Below are positions 58,801-64,000 of a DNA stretch of 64,000 nt, piece after piece (the stretch's first letter is position 1; each line of letters begins with the position of its first letter). The DNA lies in the NCBI GenBank assembly GCA_038503075.1, contig JBCAML010000016.1, forward strand, positions 744,001 through 808,000, in the 5' to 3' direction. Position numbers and translations under genes: made by a program. Origin of the DNA: Gyromitra esculenta (lineage: Eukaryota; Ascomycota; Pezizomycetes; Pezizales; Discinaceae). A model generated the notes under the pieces. It was not told the DNA's origin, made no database searches, and was given only the letters and a program-made list of their open reading frames with translations.

Positions 58801-59567
58801 ACAATCTTCTTAACCGGGTAAGGTCCCATCCATTTCCAGTCCAGTTTCCCGGCGTTACGGGTCGTCCGGATATTCTTCATTGAAACGAAGACTAGATCGT
58901 TGACTTAGTAAGCAGGGGCTGGCATACAGTGTTTATTGGTATTGGTTTCCTGGATATCTTGGGCCGTTCTTATCTGGGTTTTGAGATGATCATATAGTTC
59001 CTGCATCTTTTGACTAAAGGCAGCAGCGTCTATACTTTGTGGCATAGTTTGGGCCGGAATAAGAGTGGTATCGAAACGAGGATGGTAGCCATAGTTGGCG
59101 AAAAAGGGGGAAACCTTCATACTGGCTGACTCTTGATTATTCGCAGAGAATTCTGCCATTGGTAACCACTTACTCCAGTCTTCCTGTTGATAAGACACGT
59201 ATGAGCGCAAGTATTGTTGCATGATGGCATTGAAGCGTTCTGTTTGTCCATCCGTTTCCGGATGGAAGGCAGTTGACATTCGGGCCTGGATTCCGAGTCG
59301 TTGGCAGAGTTCTTTCCAAAAATGTGCGGTAAACTGAGTACCCCGATCAGAAGTAATATGAGTAGGTAACCCGTGAAGTTTCCAGATATATTTTTGGTAA
59401 AGATCAGCGGTATCTCGAGAATTGACGGTAGTATTACATGGGATTAAATGTCGCATTTTTGACAAGTGATTGATGACTACCATAATTGCATCGTAACCCT
59501 CTGATTTCGAGAGGCCTGTAACAAAGTCCATCGAGATTTCTTGCCAGGGGCAGTTAGGGATAGGCAA
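58801..59567 (-). pseudogene. Element 2 integrase core
   Basis: DFVTGLSKSEGYDAI, SDRGTQF, FHPETDGQTERFN retain the D,D,E residues. Separated from RT-RNase H by a stop at about 59571-59573 where element 1 reads Arg. A further stop lies near 58904. Confidence 0.88.
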
Positions 59568-59570
59568 AGG

Positions 59571-61412
59571 TCAAAGAACGCCTTGGGTGCGCTGGGTTAC
59601 CGGCTTCGCTTTCTGACAGATATGGCAGTTTCGGACATATCTGCCGATCAATTCTCTCATTTTAGGCCAATAAAAGTTTCTGGAGAGGAGTTCGAAGGTT
59701 TTGTCTCGTCCTGGATGTCCTGCAGCGGGAGCGTCATGGTGTCTTTTAATAAGCTCCAGGCGAAGAGGGTCGGAGTCTGGTACATATAGGTTCCCTCGGT
59801 AATATAGCAGGTTATCCTCGTTAGTACACTCGCTCAGGGTGATCTCTTTTGACTGTTGGTCCTTATTCCTCAGTGCCAGAAGTATCTTTTCTGGGAACTT
59901 GTCAGCGATATATCCCTCTTGGAAAAGTTTTTCTAGGGGGGCATCCAATTCAGCGGCTTCATTTGACAAAGAAGCCGACAACAAACTTATCTTAGGGTCG
60001 ATATTTTCTTTCTTTAGCACCACCTGACTTTGGTGTGCTAACCTTTCATCCCCTTCCTTGGGGAGATCTCCCGATCTCCTAGTTAATGCGTCTGGTTTTC
60101 CTCCTTGGCTGCCTGGTCGGTAGGTGATCACAAAATCGAAGCGGGATAGGTATTCAGCCCATCGAGCTTGTCGACGATTGAGTTGTTTGGTACTCATAAA
60201 GTACTCAAGATTTTTGTGGTCACTGATGACATCGATGGGGTGTTTAGAGCTTTCGAGTTCAGGGCGCCATTCCTCGAACACGCTGATGATGGCCAGTAGT
60301 TCCTTGTCGTAAATCTCATAGTTGCATTCAGCAGGGGAATGTTTCTTAGAGAAAAACGCTACAGGGTGTAGTACTCCAGCATCATCATATTGTGATAAGA
60401 CACCTCCGGATACAAAATCTGACGCGTCGGTTTCGACGATGATCTTTTTGTCTGGATCAAAGTGAATGAGGATAGGAGCAGTGGTGAACGCATACTTCAA
60501 GTTCTCAAAGGCGATATCGGCTTCAACAGTCCATTCAAAGCTGATTCCCTTTTTTGTGAGAGCAGTAGGTGGGGAGGCAAGTTTAGAAAATCCCAAGATA
60601 AACTGGCGGTAGAAATTAGCAAATCCTAAGAACACTTGGACATCTTTGACGCTCTTTAGTGTGCCCCATTCTCGAACGGCTTTTAGTTTTTCCTTGTCCA
60701 TCATGATACCATTAGGGGTGAGGATAAGACCTAGATATTTCATGGTTTGTACCTCGAACTCGCATTTTTCTGGTTTGAGTAGGATATCATTGTTCTTAAG
60801 CGTTTGAAGGACCTTTCGAACGTGGATTTGGTGTTCGGCAAAGGTATCGCTGTAGATGAGGATATCATTCAGATAAGCAGTACAGAAGATATCCAAATAT
60901 TCCGTGAGGCAGTCGTTTACAAAGCGCTGGAATGTTCTAGGGGCGTTGGTTAAACCGAAGGGCATGACCTGGTATTCATAAAGGTCATAACGGGTGCGGA
61001 AAGCCGTTTTCCATTCATCTCCTTCAGCAGTGCGAACTTGATGATAGCCGTCTCGAAGGTCTAGTTTGGTATACCATTGGGCTTTCGCGAGTTGGTCCAG
61101 AGTTTCTCGGATAAGCGGAGAGGTATAACGATCTTTGACAGTAATGGCATTAAGGCCTCGGTAGTCCACGCAGAGTCGTAGAGAACCATCAGCCTTTTTT
61201 ATGAAGAGGACGGGTGAGCCGGCAGGAGAAGAGCTAGCATGAATGAATCCTTTCTCTAGGTTGTGCTCGATATACTTTTTTAGGACAATTAGTTCCTCGC
61301 AGGTCATTCCATAGAGAGGGCCAAAAGGGGCGTCTTTTCCTTCTTGTAGCAGTATCCTATGATCGTAGGGTCGACGGGGTGGTAATCCTTGAGCTTTCTT
61401 TTTATCGAACAT
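59571..61412 (-). pseudogene. Element 2 RT and RNase H with mutated YLND catalytic box
   Basis: About 613 codons open: PFGPLYGM, KLDLRDGYHQ, then AYLNDILIYSD (about residue 180) in place of YLDD, RNase H VETDASDFVSGGVL, and the HHCC zinc finger (HDAPAAGHPG, CHICQKAKP). The first Asp of the YxDD box is Asn, which would abolish polymerase activity. Confidence 0.9.
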
Positions 61413-61426
61413 ATCTAGAAAGTCGT

Positions 61427-61839
61427 TCTCACAGTTGAGTCCTTCGTTAAGCCCTTCAGTATCCCTGGAGGTGAGCAGTGCTACTTAAGTGAGGTAACAA
61501 CACGTTCGAAGAGTGCAGTGTTTCTACAAGTTCTACGTAGGGTCTAACTCAAGGCGAGTTAAGTGCAGCGTGGAGGAAACAGTGACAGCAAGGGTTCTGA
61601 GGTAGAACCGAAATAGTATTTCTAACAGTGACAGAAGAAGGTAAACGAGAATGTTGCTTAAAGAGAGAAGAAGAAAAGAACAAAGAACGAGCGAAATCCA
61701 TCATTTAAATACCCCACTTTTCCCAACAAACCCAATAACCGATAACAACCGAAATACAATAACATTATACAACAACCCGAAATCCATGACAACTATCGAA
61801 CCGAAACCTAACCCTATACTCAATCCTTAATCCGTGAAA
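61427..61839 (-). mobile_element. Solo LTR of the same family inside element 2 pol
   Basis: 413 bp, TCTCACAG...CCGTGAAA, flanked by GTCGT (61422-61426) and GTTAT (61840-61844), a duplication with two transitions. Element 1 has uninterrupted GTCGTGATATT at the matching place. Confidence 0.85.
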
Positions 61840-62517
61840 GTTATGATATTCGGCGGGAATCTTAGCTCTCCATTCTTCTTTGGTGGTTTTTTCTTCCAGG
61901 ATTTTATTAATCTCATACAGGGACATAGCGTATGCTTGAGAGGTACGTTTCCGAGTGAGAGTTCTAAAACTAGCAGCTCCAATAAAGGAGAGGTTTAGTC
62001 GGGGAGGAGCGGGGATCGAGGGAGTGGATAGTATAGGGAGGCGAGGGGCACAACGGGTGGTGCAGAGTTCAGAATTGAACTCAATGCGTTTATCGGCGAA
62101 GTGGAGACGGACATCATGGTAATTCATCCATGGGATTCCTAGTACCAGAGGGTAGTGTCCCAGCTGAGTTACAAAGCATGGTGCTTGTTCCTGGTGCTGT
62201 TGGATGGATAAATTAATATTAGTGATGTGGGTGATGTCCCCTGAGGCGACGGGACGACCGTCAATTACTTCCAGTTGTCGGGGGGTTTTTAGTGGGAGGA
62301 GAGGTAGGGAATGGTGACTCGCAAATGTTTTATCGATGAAAGCAAATCCAGAGGTGCCAGTGTCTAATAGTGCGTGTGTTTTTATAAATTTATTATTATG
62401 AAAAATGCTATATGAGATAACAAAGTGCTCCCCATCTAGCTGATCCTCCACACACACGTTCGACACTGAAAAATGCGAAATAGAAAATGCTGACAAGGGT
62501 AAAGAAATGGGAACCAA
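61840..62517 (-). pseudogene. Element 2 protease and linker
   Basis: LLDTGTSGFAFID protease motif, then the uninterrupted stretch (HHSLPLLPLKTPRQLEV...) that element 1 lost to tract 1, and LGIPWMNYHDVRLHF leading to RT. Truncated by the solo LTR. The pol frame is +1 relative to gag here, compatible with frameshift expression or drift. Confidence 0.85.
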
Positions 62518-62551
62518 GGCGGGGTCACTGGTCGGCCTTGGTTGGACTAGT

Positions 62552-63880
62552 TTAAAGACTTGTTGCTTGAGTCTGCTGATTCGAGGGCAAAAACTGGGGG
62601 GGAAGCGGTGGTGGGGGCAGGGAAGAAGCTGGTGGGGTACGGTTGGCGGGAGGTGCGGTCAGGGCTCCTCTCATCGTCAGTTTTTTGGGAGCAGAGGGAC
62701 AGTTGGCGTATGAGTGATCCGGGGCAGCGCAAAACATGCATTTTCCAGTGGAACGGTGCCACTGCTTTTCTTCCTCCGAAAGTTTCCTTCTTCCATTAAC
62801 CATCGTATACCATTGATCCTGAGGGGGGCGAGAGTTATTGCTGGTGCGGCCGAAAGAGAGGTCCATGGGAGCAAGGCCTCCTGGGACAAAAGAGGAAGCT
62901 AGGACAAAGGGAGTCATTCCTTGAGAACTGAATTGTCCCATGGTGTCGCATGCATTGCCTCGATTTTCTGCTTTACGGGCTCGGGTACGGTTGTCTAGGC
63001 AGGTGAGGGTGGTGATCATTTCGTTGAGGTTGACAGGGACAGTGGTAGCGAATACCATAGCTTCCTTGAGTTCCTCCGACATACCGTGTTCCAGAGCTTC
63101 CATTTTCGAGTTTTCATTGAAGTTAAGTTGGCCCATAATTCTTTGGAAGTCTGCCAGGTAGGCGGAGAAATCTCGCTTTCCTTGGCGAAGTTGGTGAAGC
63201 TCTCGTCGAGCAGTGCCGGTAGGGTCTGGGTCTCCGAAAGCTGTTTCCAGGGCGGCAATAAGTTGCTCTGTGCTGGTCCAGCTAGTGAGACCGGAGGGTA
63301 GGAAAGTATGGCGAACTTGTTCCAGGGCTGCTCCTTCCAAACGGTTGATTGTGTATAGGATCATGGTAGTCTCATCAGCGAATTGGTCACGGTTGACGGT
63401 AAGTTTGGAACGGAGTTGGAGGATGAAGCCAGGGAGTTTTGATCTAGACCCATCGAATTTCTCTGGGTTCGGCATACGTTCGGAGCGGTGGGCGGTGATC
63501 GAATGGGCTGGAGGCGGCGAGGGAGCAAGGTTAGGTGGGGCTGGGGGTGCCTGGGTAGCGTTGTGGGCTTCATTTCGTTCTTGGCAGAGTCTGGCAATTA
63601 GCCCTGCCGCTTCGGTGACTCACAGGTCTTGTTCTGTAGCATGGTGTGAAGCATTCTCCATTTGAATCCAAGCAGTGTTGAGCTTAACTTCAATTTCTCT
63701 CTCGGTTTCCTGAAGAGCATCGATCTGGTCTTCTAGAGCCTAGTTGAGGTCTCGGAGCTGGTTATATAGCTCAATGGGGTCTTCTCTCATGGCTTGAGTG
63801 AAGGCTTCTTTTGTGGGAAATCGTTGGGCAGCGACTGCAGCTCCTTCAGTGGAAGGGCCGGCGGGAGCGGGTGAGCTCAT
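62552..63880 (-). pseudogene. Element 2 gag
   Basis: Clean from NPEKFDGSRSKL (63475) through the zinc knuckle CMFCAAPDHSYANC to the stop at 62552. Upstream to the predicted start at 63880 the N-terminal coiled coil has at least two in-frame stops (TAG near 63741, TGA near 63621) where element 1 has sense codons. Confidence 0.87.
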
Positions 63881-64000
63881 GATCTCATTTTATCGCACGG
63901 AAGGGAGTTGGTGCGTGGGTAATGTTGGTCGAGCCACTCAGGGGTGACTTCAGTGACGGTTTGGGGTCTCCTTGGTGTTAGGCAGGGGAAAACTTGCAGG

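Larger units (their letters stand above)
57229..64000 (-). mobile_element. Gypsy chromodomain retrotransposon, element 2 (5' end outside window)
   Basis: Same family and orientation as element 1. 3' LTR at 57229-57708, then integrase, RT, protease and gag reading leftward; the 5' LTR should lie beyond 64000. Interrupted by solo LTRs at 58060-58795 and 61427-61839. Several stop codons. Confidence 0.9.

Noticed and set aside
1..64000. tRNA or rRNA genes, CRISPR arrays, or a secondary-metabolite cluster
   Set aside because: No tRNA B-box with matching arms, no rRNA-like blocks and no spacer-repeat array were seen; neighbouring genes belong to unrelated housekeeping pathways.

Overview
This window is nuclear DNA from a filamentous ascomycete. 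Every conserved gene can be assembled from short exons joined across 45-250 bp GT-AG introns. The gene set is fungal: the Rax2 polarity marker, a Dsc4-type subunit of the Golgi Dsc E3 ligase, kexin, and a kynurenine-pathway cupin. The density of MITEs and chromodomain Gypsy elements would suit a repeat-rich Pezizomycete such as a truffle, but that placement is inference and no marker here proves it.

Layout. 1-46 kb is gene-bearing: a C-terminal fragment of a Lys/Glu-rich protein (left edge); RAX2 (3967-7943, +); a 164-aa orphan (9298-10025, -); glucose-6-phosphate dehydrogenase (12727-14883, +); an alpha-glucoside/sucrose H+ symporter (15477-17858, +); homoserine kinase (18390-19765, +), convergent with replication factor C subunit 2 (20371-21751, -); DSC4 (22818-23868, +), divergent from RFC2 across a promoter holding two tandem MITEs; ribosomal protein eL33 (24612-25450, +); an intronless 265-aa protein with an RnpA-like motif (25970-26767, -); 3-hydroxyanthranilate 3,4-dioxygenase (28779-29572, -), divergent from a Ctr copper transporter (30272-31003, +); a large PhoD-like phosphatase (31428-35242, -); kexin (37680-40685, +); thioredoxin reductase (43771-45071, +). 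These are unlinked housekeeping functions; I see no biosynthetic cluster. Exon boundaries were chosen by reading frame, splice phase and family conservation, and all phases close.

MITEs fill the intergenic spaces. I describe about nine inverted-repeat families, several with CAGT(C/T)G termini and TA duplications (Tc1/mariner type), one nested inside another, and one pair in inverted orientation 9 kb apart. A decayed Tc1/mariner transposase end lies at 46.3-46.6 kb.

From 46 to 64 kb the window is a transposon graveyard. Two copies of one chromodomain Gypsy family lie on the minus strand: element 1 (48133-55024, target duplication CAAAC) and element 2 (57229 to beyond the right edge). They are surrounded and interrupted by solo LTRs, most with recognisable 5-bp target duplications, so the insertion order can be read. 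Element 1 sits inside an older LTR and has a 949-bp solo LTR inside its own 5' LTR. One LTR at 55340-56579 holds two younger solo LTRs. Element 2 is cut by a 736-bp foreign solo LTR and by a 413-bp solo LTR of its own type. Both elements are dead. The oddest feature is that three coding segments of element 1 are replaced by CT/GA dinucleotide tracts where element 2 has ordinary coding sequence.
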